From contig NZ_JRKO01000047.1 in assembly GCF_000763885.1 (NCBI RefSeq), forward strand, positions 1-45,396: a stretch of DNA of 45,396 nt, in the 5' to 3' direction. Below, piece after piece: positions 24,271 through 31,994 of the stretch (the stretch's first letter is position 1; every line of letters begins with the position of its first letter). The position numbers and the translations under genes are program-made. Source of the stretch: Paracoccus versutus (GTDB lineage: Bacteria > Pseudomonadota > Alphaproteobacteria > Rhodobacterales > Rhodobacteraceae). A model generated the notes under the pieces. It did not search any database, was not told where the DNA came from, and saw only the letters and a list, made by a program, of their open reading frames with translations.

Positions 24271-26872
24271 TGACGATCCGCCCCGGCACCACGATTAGCT
24301 TCTTCGGCGCCTGACCTTCCATGAAGCGCTGCACGGTCTCGTCGGCCAGCACGATGGCCTCGATCTGGTCCTTGGGCATGTCCTTGGGCACCTCGATCTC
24401 GGCCCGGCGCTTGCCGTTGATCTGGATCGGCAGCACCACGCTGTCGGAAACCAGCATCGCCGGGTCCGCCTTGGGCCAGGCGGCATCGACCACCATGCCC
24501 TGCCCGCCGGCCTTGGCCCAGACCTCCTCGGCCAGGTGCGGCACCATCGGCGCCATCAGCTGCGCCAGGATGCGCAGCGCCTCGCGCCGGCTTTCGCCGC
24601 CCGCGGCCGACTTGGCCGTCGCGTTCGCCAGCTCATAGATCTTGGCCACGGCCTTGTTGAAGGCAAAGCCCTCGATGGCGCGCGTCACCTCGTCGATGGC
24701 GCGATGCGCGGCGCGGGTCAGCTCGGGATCGGCCCCGCCCTCGGGGATCTCGTCGGCCAGCCGCCAGACCCGGGCGAGGAAGCGGTTCGCGGCCTCGGCC
24801 CCGGCGGCGGTCCATTCCACGTCGCGCTCGGGCGGGCTGTCGGACAGCATGAACCAGCGCGCGGTATCGGCGCCGAAGCTTTCGACGATGTTCACCGGAT
24901 CGACGACGTTCTTCTTGGACTTCGACATCTTGGCCGAGGGGATGATTTCGACAACGCCTCGATCTTGATTCCAGGCAGCAAGCACGTCGTTTTCAGCATA
25001 GTTCGCAGGTAAAGCGCTTCTAGTTATCCCCACCTTCGATCCCGTTGGAAGAGTAACCAGCACCACGTCCTCGGGCAGGTGATAGACCGGGCGCCCGCGC
25101 TCGTCGCGGGTCATGTAGATCTCATGCGTGACCATGCCCTGGGTGAACAGCGCGTCGAAGGGCTCCTTTGCGCCTTCCGGCAGGTGGCCGGTCCGGACCA
25201 TGGCGCGGGCGAAGAAGCGGGAATAGAGCAGGTGCAGGATCGCGTGTTCGATGCCGCCGATATACTGGTCCACGTTCATCCAGTAGTCGGTCTCGGCCCG
25301 GTCGGTCGGCGTGGCCGCGTGTGGCGCGGTGAAGCGGGCGTAATACCAGGACGAATCGACGAAGGTGTCCATGGTATCCGTCTCGCGCCGGGCCGGGCCG
25401 CCGCATTTCGGGCAGGTGGTCGCGGCCCAGGTCGGGTGCCGGTTCAGCGGGTTTCCGGGCACGTCGAAGCTGACGTCCTGCGGCAGCAGCACCGGCAGGT
25501 TCGCCTTGGCCTCGGGCACGGTGCCGCAGGCGTCGCAATGCACCACCGGGATCGGGCAGCCCCAATAGCGCTGGCGCGAGATGCCCCAGTCGCGCAGGCG
25601 GAACTTGGTCACGCCCTCGCCATAGCCGGCGGCCTCGGCGTGCAGGATGGCGGCATCGACCGCGGCCTCGCCGGTCTGGTCGGCCTCGCCGGCGAAGCCG
25701 CGCACATAGGTCACGGTCTCGGATTTCAGCGGCACATAGGGCGCCTTGGCCACCAGCGCGTCGGCGGCGGCCAGGTCCATGCCGCGCTCGCCGAAGGTGG
25801 CGCGGATCGGCAGGCCGTATTTGGTGGCGAATTCATGGTCGCGCTCGTCATGCGCGGGGCTGCCGAAGATGGCGCCGGTGCCGTAGTCCATCAGCACGAA
25901 ATTGGCGATCCAGATCGGCAGCTGCCAATCCGGGTCCAGCGGGTGGCACACGGTCAGCCCGGTGTCGAAGCCCATCTTGGGCGCGGTCTCGATGGCTTCC
26001 TCGGTGGTGCCGATGCGGCGGCATTCCTCGACGAAAGCCGCGACCTTCGGGTCCGATGCGGCCAGCGACTTGACCAGCGGATGATCCGGCGACAGCGCCA
26101 CGAAGCTGGCGCCCATCAGCGTGTCGGGCCGGGTGGTGTAGACCTCGATCTGCGGGAAATCCGGCAGATCGACGGTATCAAAGCGGAATTGCAGCCCGCG
26201 CGACTTGCCGATCCAGTTGGCCTGCATCAGCCGCACCTTTTCCGGCCAGCCCTCCAGCCCGTCCAGCGCCGACAAGAGCTCGTCCGAGTAATCCGAGATC
26301 TTGAAGAACCACTGCGTCAGCTCCTTGCGCTCGACCGTGGCGCCGGATCGCCAGCCCTTGCCGTCGATCACCTGCTCGTTGGCCAGCACCGTCATGTCGA
26401 CCGGATCCCAGTTCACCTGCGCCGACTTGCGGGTGATGAGTCCGGCCTCCAGCATGTCCAGGAACAGCGCCTGCTGCTGGGCGACATAGGCGTCGTCGCA
26501 GGTGGCGAATTCGCGGCTCCAGTCGATGGACAGGCCCAGCGGCTTCAGCTGGCCGCGCATGGTGGCGATATTGCCATAGGTCCAGTCGCGCGGATGGCCG
26601 CCCTGCTCCATCGCCGCGTTCTCGGCCGGCATGCCGAAGGCGTCCCAGCCCATCGGGTGCAGCACGGAAAAGCCCTGCGCGCGCTTGAAGCGGGCCACGA
26701 CGTCGCCCATCGTGTAGTTGCGCACATGGCCCATGTGGATGCGCCCCGAGGGATAGGGGAACATCTCCAGCACGTAATACTTGGGCCGCTCGTCCCGCAT
26801 GGCGCGGAACGTATCGGCCTGCTCCCACGCCTCTTGCCAGCGCGGTTCGCTGATTGCGGGATCATAGGGCAT
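24257..26872 (-). CDS. leuS: Leucyl-tRNA synthetase
   Basis: This cytoplasmic class I synthetase charges tRNA-Leu; the product is 871 residues, normal length. The HIGH-type motif is HMGH (residues 46-49) in FPYPSGRIHMGHVRNYTMGD. The editing domain lies at about 220-420 with the TTRPDTLMGASFV motif. The KMSKS loop is SAKMSKSKKNVVDP (Met at 649). The region just before it (residues about 606-641) falls where the leucine-specific domain lies in the family. It is encoded by unusual codons (ATA, AGA, TTA, ACT) at about 51% GC, well below the rest. The gene is in an operon with lptE and holA. Confidence 0.97.
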   Translation of the reverse strand: MPYDPAISEPRWQEAWEQADTFRAMRDERPKYYVLEMFPYPSGRIHMGHVRNYTMGDVVARFKRAQGFSVLHPMGWDAFGMPAENAAMEQGGHPRDWTYGNIATMRGQLKPLGLSIDWSREFATCDDAYVAQQQALFLDMLEAGLITRKSAQVNWDPVDMTVLANEQVIDGKGWRSGATVERKELTQWFFKISDYSDELLSALDGLEGWPEKVRLMQANWIGKSRGLQFRFDTVDLPDFPQIEVYTTRPDTLMGASFVALSPDHPLVKSLAASDPKVAAFVEECRRIGTTEEAIETAPKMGFDTGLTVCHPLDPDWQLPIWIANFVLMDYGTGAIFGSPAHDERDHEFATKYGLPIRATFGERGMDLAAADALVAKAPYVPLKSETVTYVRGFAGEADQTGEAAVDAAILHAEAAGYGEGVTKFRLRDWGISRQRYWGCPIPVVHCDACGTVPEAKANLPVLLPQDVSFDVPGNPLNRHPTWAATTCPKCGGPARRETDTMDTFVDSSWYYARFTAPHAATPTDRAETDYWMNVDQYIGGIEHAILHLLYSRFFARAMVRTGHLPEGAKEPFDALFTQGMVTHEIYMTRDERGRPVYHLPEDVVLVTLPTGSKVGITRSALPANYAENDVLAAWNQDRGVVEIIPSAKMSKSKKNVVDPVNIVESFGADTARWFMLSDSPPERDVEWTAAGAEAANRFLARVWRLADEIPEGGADPELTRAAHRAIDEVTRAIEGFAFNKAVAKIYELANATAKSAAGGESRREALRILAQLMAPMVPHLAEEVWAKAGGQGMVVDAAWPKADPAMLVSDSVVLPIQINGKRRAEIEVPKDMPKDQIEAIVLADETVQRFMEGQAPKKLIVVPGRIVNVVV
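24950..25057 (-). other. Low-GC patch inside leuS
   Basis: By hand count 55 of 108 bases are G or C (51%), against roughly two thirds nearby. Minus-strand codons here include ATA, AGA, TTA, ACT and CCA, almost absent elsewhere in the gene. The reading frame is kept. It encodes the stretch immediately before the KMSKS loop. Confidence 0.75.
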
Positions 26873-26947
26873 GGAAACCTCCGGGCGACAGATTGCCCGC
26901 AGGGTATTAGCCGCTTGCCCGATGCAGGTCCAGCGGGCTCGGCGGGA

Positions 26948-27460
26948 TCAGAGGTTGCGGTCCTGCACCCGCAGCTGCCGGGCCCGCGTCAGGATCGCAT
27001 CCTCGACCGCGCGCACGGTATCGGGCGCCACGGCAGCCCCGCCCGCCCCCTGCAACGAGACCTTGAGCGCGCGGGCATCCAGCGCCGGGTCGCTGACCTT
27101 GATCGTGGCGCGATAGGACCGCCCGCCGCCCGGCGGGGTGCCGTAGCCGGTGACGATGACGCCGGTGAAGGGGTCGATCGACTGGATCGGCAGGAAGTTC
27201 AGCACGTCCAGGCTGGCGTTCCACAGGTATTTGTTGACCGCCACCGTGTCGTTGGGGTTGCGCCGGTCCGAGAACACGTCCCAGATCGTCTCGCGCCGCT
27301 CGACGGTCTGCGGCTGGGCCTGGCGATTCCCGCCGCCCGGCATCGAGGTCGCCGATCCGGCCGAGCCTGCCGAACCCAAGCCCGAGCCGCCCCCCGAACA
27401 GGCGGCAAGCCCCGCCAGGATCAGCAGGGCGGCGGTCAGCCGTGCGGCGCGTCTGGTCAT
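26948..27460 (-). CDS. DUF3576 lipoprotein
   Basis: The 170-residue protein starts with a lipoprotein signal (LTAALLILAGLAACSGG, lipobox LAAC). A Gly- and Ser-rich linker follows, then the DUF3576 domain: ETIWDVFSDRRNPNDTVAVN, KYLWNASLDVLNFLPIQSID, PFTGVIVTGYGTPPGGGRSY. Function is unknown. It is conserved in alphaproteobacteria and often precedes leuS, as here (75-bp gap). The start at 27460 is supported by GGGGGA upstream. A reading from 27520 adds an unconserved leader. Confidence 0.88.
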   Translation of the reverse strand: MTRRAARLTAALLILAGLAACSGGGSGLGSAGSAGSATSMPGGGNRQAQPQTVERRETIWDVFSDRRNPNDTVAVNKYLWNASLDVLNFLPIQSIDPFTGVIVTGYGTPPGGGRSYRATIKVSDPALDARALKVSLQGAGGAAVAPDTVRAVEDAILTRARQLRVQDRNL

Positions 27461-27765
27461 CTGATGTCCCCCGGATCGTCCTTGCCGCGAGCCATAGCGC
27501 AATTCCGCCCCTTGCGACAAGAGAGGCTGCGCCCCTGGCCCGCGATCCCCCGTCCCGGAGGGGATATGGCTCGCGCGCGTAAGGGCGTTCGCGGCGGGGC
27601 GGGGGGCGTTGCAACGGGGTGTGGCCCATGTGCATCACAGCAGGTCGGAATCGGGCTAAGCCGATGCGATTCCGTTGCAATGCAGGGGGGAAAGCGCGAC
27701 ACAACTGGCATACCCCAAACCGGCATACCGGGTGGGGCATACGAGAGAGACAAGAGGGAAACATC
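27461..27765 (+). promoter_or_regulatory. Porin upstream region with nested dyads and GGCATAC repeats
   Basis: This is the longest clear gene-free stretch. It holds several symmetric elements: CGTTGCAACG, itself palindromic, at 27607-27616; its near twin CGTTGCAATG at 27673-27682, so TTGCAACGG and CCGTTGCAA face each other; and CGGAATCG (27646-27653) paired with CGATTCCG (27667-27674) around GGCTAAGCC. Closer to the gene, GGCATAC occurs three times (27708, 27722, 27737). AGAGGGA near 27753-27759 is the porin ribosome site. I could not place a convincing -35/-10 pair. Confidence 0.55.
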
Positions 27766-28758
27766 ATGAAAAAGGCTCTTATCGCCTCCACCGCGCTGCT
27801 CCTGACCGCGGGCGTGGCCGCCGCCGACGTCACGATCTCGGGCTACGGCCGGACCGGTGTGATCTACTACGAAAACACTGCTGCTCAAGACGCCGCCGGC
27901 GTGAACGAAGCGCGCATCGTCAGCCGTCTGCGGATGAACATCGACGCCTCGACCTCGACCGATTCGGGCGTCGACTTCGGTGCCCGCTTCCGCCTTCAGT
28001 GGGACCAGGGCGATGCCGGCACCGGCTCGAACCCCGGCAAACTGTGGGTCAGCGCCCAGGGCTTCACCGTTGAGGTCGGCAACGTCGACACCGCCCTCGA
28101 CTCGAACGGCCTGATCTACGCGACCGAACTCGGCTCCTATGACCGTTCGGTCGGCTTCAGCAGCGTGACCGGCAACTTCTTCGCCTATTCGGCGAAGAGC
28201 TATGGCACCGACCAAGCCGATCGCGTGGGCATCCGCGCCCTCTACACCCTGGCCGACGTGGAGCTGCAAGCGTCCTATGTCGATCCCGACCAGTCGGGCG
28301 TGAATGAAGCGAACCACGAAGAAGAGTTCTCGCTGTCGGCCGACTACACCTGGAACGACCGTCTGGAACTGTCGGCCGCTGCCGCGTTCAACGGCGAAGG
28401 CATCGACGGCAACGACATCTTCTTCCTCGGCGCCCGTTATGCCGTCATGGAAAACGCCCGCATCGGCCTGAACTATGTCAACGCCGAGGACTCGGCGGTG
28501 AACGCGGGTCCGGTGTCGGCCACCAACAACTATGGTCAGACCTTCGCCCTCTATGGCGACTACACCCTGGTTGACGGCCGCACCAACATCGAAGCCTACA
28601 TCGCCAACAACGACGGCGACTGGGCTGCGAAAGAAACCGACAACGCGTTCGGTATCGGCGTGAACTACGACCTGGGCGGTGCCCGTCTGGGTGCGTCGCT
28701 CCAGCGCGACTACGAAGAGCGCGTGACCGCCGACATGGGCGTGCGCTTCGAGTTCTGA
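27766..28758 (+). CDS. Outer-membrane porin (Gram-negative general porin type)
   Basis: The 330-residue protein has a clean Sec signal (MKKALIASTALLLTAGVAAA) and a mature start DVTISGYGRTGVIYYE typical of Rhodobacteraceae porins. The rest is a run of alternating amphipathic strands with many Asp, Asn and Tyr and ends RVTADMGVRFEF, with a terminal Phe needed for barrel assembly. It forms a trimeric diffusion pore in the outer membrane. Codon use is more restricted than in the neighbours (Asn AAC, Tyr TAC, Gly GGC, Arg CGT or CGC), as expected for high expression. Strong ribosome site AGAGGGA and a strong terminator flank it. Confidence 0.95.
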   Translation: MKKALIASTALLLTAGVAAADVTISGYGRTGVIYYENTAAQDAAGVNEARIVSRLRMNIDASTSTDSGVDFGARFRLQWDQGDAGTGSNPGKLWVSAQGFTVEVGNVDTALDSNGLIYATELGSYDRSVGFSSVTGNFFAYSAKSYGTDQADRVGIRALYTLADVELQASYVDPDQSGVNEANHEEEFSLSADYTWNDRLELSAAAAFNGEGIDGNDIFFLGARYAVMENARIGLNYVNAEDSAVNAGPVSATNNYGQTFALYGDYTLVDGRTNIEAYIANNDGDWAAKETDNAFGIGVNYDLGGARLGASLQRDYEERVTADMGVRFEF

Positions 28759-28781
28759 TCCTACGGGATACGGAAAACAGG

Positions 28782-28814
28782 AAGAGCGGGCCTTGCGCCC
28801 GCTCTTTTCTTTTG
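28782..28814 (+). terminator. Rho-independent terminator after the porin
   Basis: The stem AAGAGCGGGC (28782-28791) pairs with GCCCGCTCTT (28797-28806), the loop is CTTGC, and a T-rich tract TTTTCTTTT follows. Confidence 0.92.
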
Positions 28815-28828
28815 GAAATCATGCCGCC

Positions 28829-29482
28829 ATGGAACTGGATGACATCAGGCGCCGCATTGCCGCGGCCGAGAAAGCCGCCGGACGCGCGCCTGGCGCGGTC
28901 ACGCTGATCGCCGTCAGCAAGGTGCAGCCCCCCGACCGGGTCGAGGCGGTGCTGGCGGCCGGCCATCGCGTCTTCGGCGAAAACTACGTGCAGGAGGCGG
29001 CGGGGAAATGGCCCCGCTGGCGCGAGCGTTTCCCCGGCATCGAACTGCACATGATCGGCCCCCTGCAGACCAACAAGCTGAAACCCGCGCTGGAGCTTTT
29101 CGACGCCATCCACACGCTCGACCGCCCCTCGCTGGCCGAAAAACTGGCGCGGCAGGTGCAGGCGCGCGGGGCCTGCCCGCAGCTTTTCGTGCAGGTGAAC
29201 ACCGGCGCCGAGCCGCAAAAGGCCGGCGTCCTGCCGGACGAGGCCGACGCCTTCATCGCCCGATGCCGCGCGCTGGACCTGGCGATCACCGGGCTGATGT
29301 GCATCCCGCCCGAGGATCTGGACCCGGTGCCGCATTTCCGCGCCCTGCGTGATATTGCCGCACAGAACGGGTTGGCGGGGCTGTCGATGGGGATGAGCGC
29401 CGATTTCGAAACCGCCATCGCCGAGGGCGCGACCCATGTCCGCATCGGAAGCGCCATCTTTGGCGCGCGCGACTACGGCTGA
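28829..29482 (+). CDS. YggS-family PLP-binding protein
   Basis: The 217-residue protein belongs to the YggS/PROSC family that binds pyridoxal phosphate and affects vitamin B6 and amino-acid balance without known catalysis. The PLP lysine is in LIAVSKVQPP. Other landmarks are FGENYVQEA, HMIGPLQTNKLK, LFVQVNTGAEPQKAGV, GLMCIPPE, LSMGMSADFETAIAEGATHV and RIGSAIFGAR. The start at 28829 gives the usual N-terminus MELDDIRRRIA; the ribosome site (GGAAA) is weak. It lies after the porin terminator. Confidence 0.93.
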   Translation: MELDDIRRRIAAAEKAAGRAPGAVTLIAVSKVQPPDRVEAVLAAGHRVFGENYVQEAAGKWPRWRERFPGIELHMIGPLQTNKLKPALELFDAIHTLDRPSLAEKLARQVQARGACPQLFVQVNTGAEPQKAGVLPDEADAFIARCRALDLAITGLMCIPPEDLDPVPHFRALRDIAAQNGLAGLSMGMSADFETAIAEGATHVRIGSAIFGARDYG

Positions 29483-29591
29483 CCGCGGGGCTCCCCGGCC
29501 CGTTAAGCCTTTATTAGCAATAAGGATGCGGGGCGGGCGGCGACGGGATAAGGTGCCAATGTGGGTCGCGTGATTCGCTTGGGTTCCCGTA

Positions 29592-30503
29592 ATGTTGTTG
29601 ATCAGTAGTCTGCTCAGTTTGGTATTCGCCGGCCTTGCCGTGGATGTGACCGGGACCGCCCGCACTCCCGGCGGTGAGCATGACCCCGACGACCCGCCTT
29701 TTCCTGAATCATCCGATCGCGACGCGCCCAAGGGGCTGACGGCCGAGGGCAGCGAGGGCTCGGACTGGCTGGCCGGCGGCGATGGCGACGACCTGTTGAC
29801 CGGCCTTGGCGGCAACGACGACCTGCATGGCGGGCTGGGCAGCGACACGCTGCTGGGCGGCGACGGCACCGACTGGATCTATGGCGACGGCGACTATGGA
29901 CCGGGCGGCGACGATTCCATCGACGGCGGCGCGGGCGACGACTATCTGGCCGGGCAGGGCGGCAACGACACCGTGCATGGCGGCCCCGGCAACGACACGA
30001 TCTTCGGTGGCGAGGGGGACGACCTGCTGACCGGGGGCGACGGCGACGACTGGATCTCGGGCAATGCCGGCAACGACACGCTGATCGCCGGCGGCGGCGA
30101 GGATGACCTGGACGGCGGCGAGGGCGACGATTTGCTGATCGGCTCGGCCGAGCCCGAGCGGGCCTGGCTGCATGGTGCCGCCGGCCACGACACGCTGCAG
30201 CCCGGCCTGGGCGATTTCGCCGAGGGCGGCGAGGGCGAGGATCTGTTCCTGCTGGACGTGCCGGGCGAGGATCTGGACGATCCGGGCGAGACGCTGCCGG
30301 TCATCGCCGATTTCGACCGGGATCTGGACCGGATCGAGCTGCGCTATCACGGCGACGGCCCCGATCCCGTGGTCGCGCTGGAGCGCGAGACCGACGGATC
30401 GGCGGTGATCCGCGTGGACGGGATGGCGGTGGGCCGGGTGTTGCAGGCCGAAGGGCTGCGGGTTGCCGACATCGCCCTGACGCGGATCGCACCGGGCGGC
30501 TGA
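29592..30503 (+). CDS. RTX-type calcium-binding repeat protein, membrane-anchored
   Basis: The 303-residue protein starts with a short hydrophobic segment (LLISSLLSLVFAGLAVDV), then an acidic linker, then about 12-13 Ca-binding nonapeptide repeats of the GGxGxDxL type between residues 56 and 200 (for example GGDGDDLLTGLGGNDDLHGG). The C-terminal 80 residues form a beta region with IADFDRDLDRIELRYHGDG, a pattern seen at the ends of bacterial RTX proteins. The hydrophobic start could be an uncleaved anchor. No enzyme domain is visible. Similar small proteins are common in Rhodobacteraceae. Confidence 0.85.
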   Translation: MLLISSLLSLVFAGLAVDVTGTARTPGGEHDPDDPPFPESSDRDAPKGLTAEGSEGSDWLAGGDGDDLLTGLGGNDDLHGGLGSDTLLGGDGTDWIYGDGDYGPGGDDSIDGGAGDDYLAGQGGNDTVHGGPGNDTIFGGEGDDLLTGGDGDDWISGNAGNDTLIAGGGEDDLDGGEGDDLLIGSAEPERAWLHGAAGHDTLQPGLGDFAEGGEGEDLFLLDVPGEDLDDPGETLPVIADFDRDLDRIELRYHGDGPDPVVALERETDGSAVIRVDGMAVGRVLQAEGLRVADIALTRIAPGG

Positions 30504-30647
30504 GCCGCAGAAAACCCTTTCCTTTTCGGCCGATTTTGCCTATACGCCCGCATCCGACCGGGCGATTCCGGCGGATCTCTCCACGGGCCTGTGCTGGACG
30601 ACATCCCGGCCTGTGCCATAACCCTTTGATCCTGAAAGGAGACCCCG

Positions 30648-30917
30648 ATGTCGATCACCGTCGAGGAAAAGAACCGCGTGATGACCGAATTCGCGACCAA
30701 GAAAGGCGACACCGGCTCGCCCGAGGTGCAGGTCGCCATCCTGTCGTCGCGCATCGCCACGCTGACCGAGCATTTCAAGACCCACAAGAAGGACAACCAT
30801 TCGCGTCGTGGTCTGCTGAAGCTGGTCGCGCAGCGCCGCAAGCTGCTGGACTACCTGAAGCGCAAGGACGAAGCCCGCTATACCGACCTGATCGGCAAGC
30901 TGGGCCTGCGCCGCTGA
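30648..30917 (+). CDS. rpsO: Ribosomal protein S15
   Basis: S15 binds 16S rRNA early in small-subunit assembly. The 89-residue product has the standard sequence, including GDTGSPEVQVAILSSRI, the TEHFKTHKKDNHSRRGLLKL motif and the end YTDLIGKLGLRR. AAAGGAGA lies upstream of the ATG. In many bacteria it is followed by pnp; here a terminator and a small unknown gene come between. Confidence 0.98.
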   Translation: MSITVEEKNRVMTEFATKKGDTGSPEVQVAILSSRIATLTEHFKTHKKDNHSRRGLLKLVAQRRKLLDYLKRKDEARYTDLIGKLGLRR

Positions 30918-30954
30918 CCGGCCGGCCGCGATCCCGCGGCCCTTGGATTGCAGG

Positions 30955-30986
30955 AAACGCCCGCGGCAAAGGCTGCGGGCGTTTTT
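30955..30986 (+). terminator. Rho-independent terminator after rpsO
   Basis: AAACGCCCGC (30955-30964) pairs with GCGGGCGTTT (30975-30984), the loop has ten bases, and a run of five T spans 30982-30986. Confidence 0.92.
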
Positions 30987-31087
30987 CGTTGCGGTGCGGC
31001 CGGTCAATTAAAATCCAACGAATTGCTTTCTGGATTCCTAACGGGCGGCCTTTATCCTGTGGCTGTCTTCAAGATGGAGATCGTAAG

Positions 31088-31753
31088 ATGGTAATCAGTT
31101 CACTTTTCAAGCCTATTTCCTCTTCTGCCCCAGCCGCCGCCTCGGGGGCCGGTGCGACGCCCTTGCAGGCTGTCTCGAACGCCGTCGATACGCTGGCCGG
31201 ATCGCTGCTGGGCGTGAAGCCCGCGGATGGCGACGGGGTCCGGTTCGACTTCTCGTCCCAGGCGATGCAGGCTTCTGCCGATGGCGCGGCCCCGGCCGAT
31301 GAACCACCGGCCCCTGTCGCCGCCGCGGCCGCGAAGCACCCGGCGCCCGAGGCTGCAGTCCCTGCCGCGGCCCAGGCCCCGGCCGGGGGCGCCGATCCGG
31401 CGGAGGCGGCAGCGGGGCCTGCCGCCGTGGTGCTGGCCGCGCAGGCTCCGGCCCAGGCGGCGGCCGCGTCTGGCGGGGTTGATGCGGCCACCCCGGACGA
31501 GGTTGCGGCCCCAGCCGCAGCCGCGGCCAGAAGCGTGGCCCAGGCCGCCGATCCCGATGCCGAGGCGCTGGCTCGCGCCTGGGCGATCAAGGCCCAGGAC
31601 AGGGAGGGCGTGCAGACCATGGTCGATCGCGTCGCCGCGCTCAGCACCCGGCCCTGGCCGACCGACGCGGCCGCTGAAAGGACCGAAAAGGCGGTGAAGG
31701 TGCTGAAGGCCGATCAGGAAGCCGCCGCGTCCAGAACGCTGGCCGTGGCCTGA
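31088..31753 (+). CDS. Ala-rich protein of unknown function
   Basis: I do not recognise this 221-residue protein. It starts MVISSLFKPISSSAPAAASG and contains 75 Ala by hand count (34%), with Pro, Gly and Val making up most of a long low-complexity stretch (about residues 60-150). The ends are more ordered: residues 20-60 include VSNAVDTLAGSLLGVKP, and the last 70 form probable helices (EALARAWAIKAQDREGVQTM, AVKVLKADQEAA). There is no signal peptide. The start is supported by GGAG eight bases upstream. It lies between the rpsO terminator and pnp. Its AT-rich upstream gap may hold a promoter. Confidence 0.6.
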   Translation: MVISSLFKPISSSAPAAASGAGATPLQAVSNAVDTLAGSLLGVKPADGDGVRFDFSSQAMQASADGAAPADEPPAPVAAAAAKHPAPEAAVPAAAQAPAGGADPAEAAAGPAAVVLAAQAPAQAAAASGGVDAATPDEVAAPAAAAARSVAQAADPDAEALARAWAIKAQDREGVQTMVDRVAALSTRPWPTDAAAERTEKAVKVLKADQEAAASRTLAVA

Positions 31754-31994
31754 TCGCCCCATGCGCGGAACAAGGCGGGCGGCTGCCGACCGGGCGCCGC
31801 CCGCTTCGATTCGCAGGGGCGGGGCGGATGCCAAGCCACTTTCCATGTGCCTTGATTTCCTGTATGGGGCGTCTCCATCTGTGACGTGACGCCAGGCCCC
31901 TGGGCACATGCGAAGGATAGGGGCGGCGGCAATGGGGCCGCCATTTGACACGGGACGCGACCGGAAGGGCCGGCGCGTCGCCAGAGGAAACCAG

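Noticed and set aside
27219..27235. GGTATTTGTTGAC as a tail copy of the repeat element
   Set aside because: It lacks the AACGAAGAA part and is antisense to the conserved DUF3576 sequence NKYLW, which explains the string.
25079..27769. An 896-codon plus-strand open frame opposite leuS
   Set aside because: leuS is unambiguous on the minus strand with all class I motifs. The opposite frame has no recognisable domain and the composition of a shadow.
31924..31970. TTGACA at 31944-31949 as the -35 box of pnp
   Set aside because: No A/T-rich -10 hexamer lies 16-19 bases downstream; the region is entirely GC-rich.
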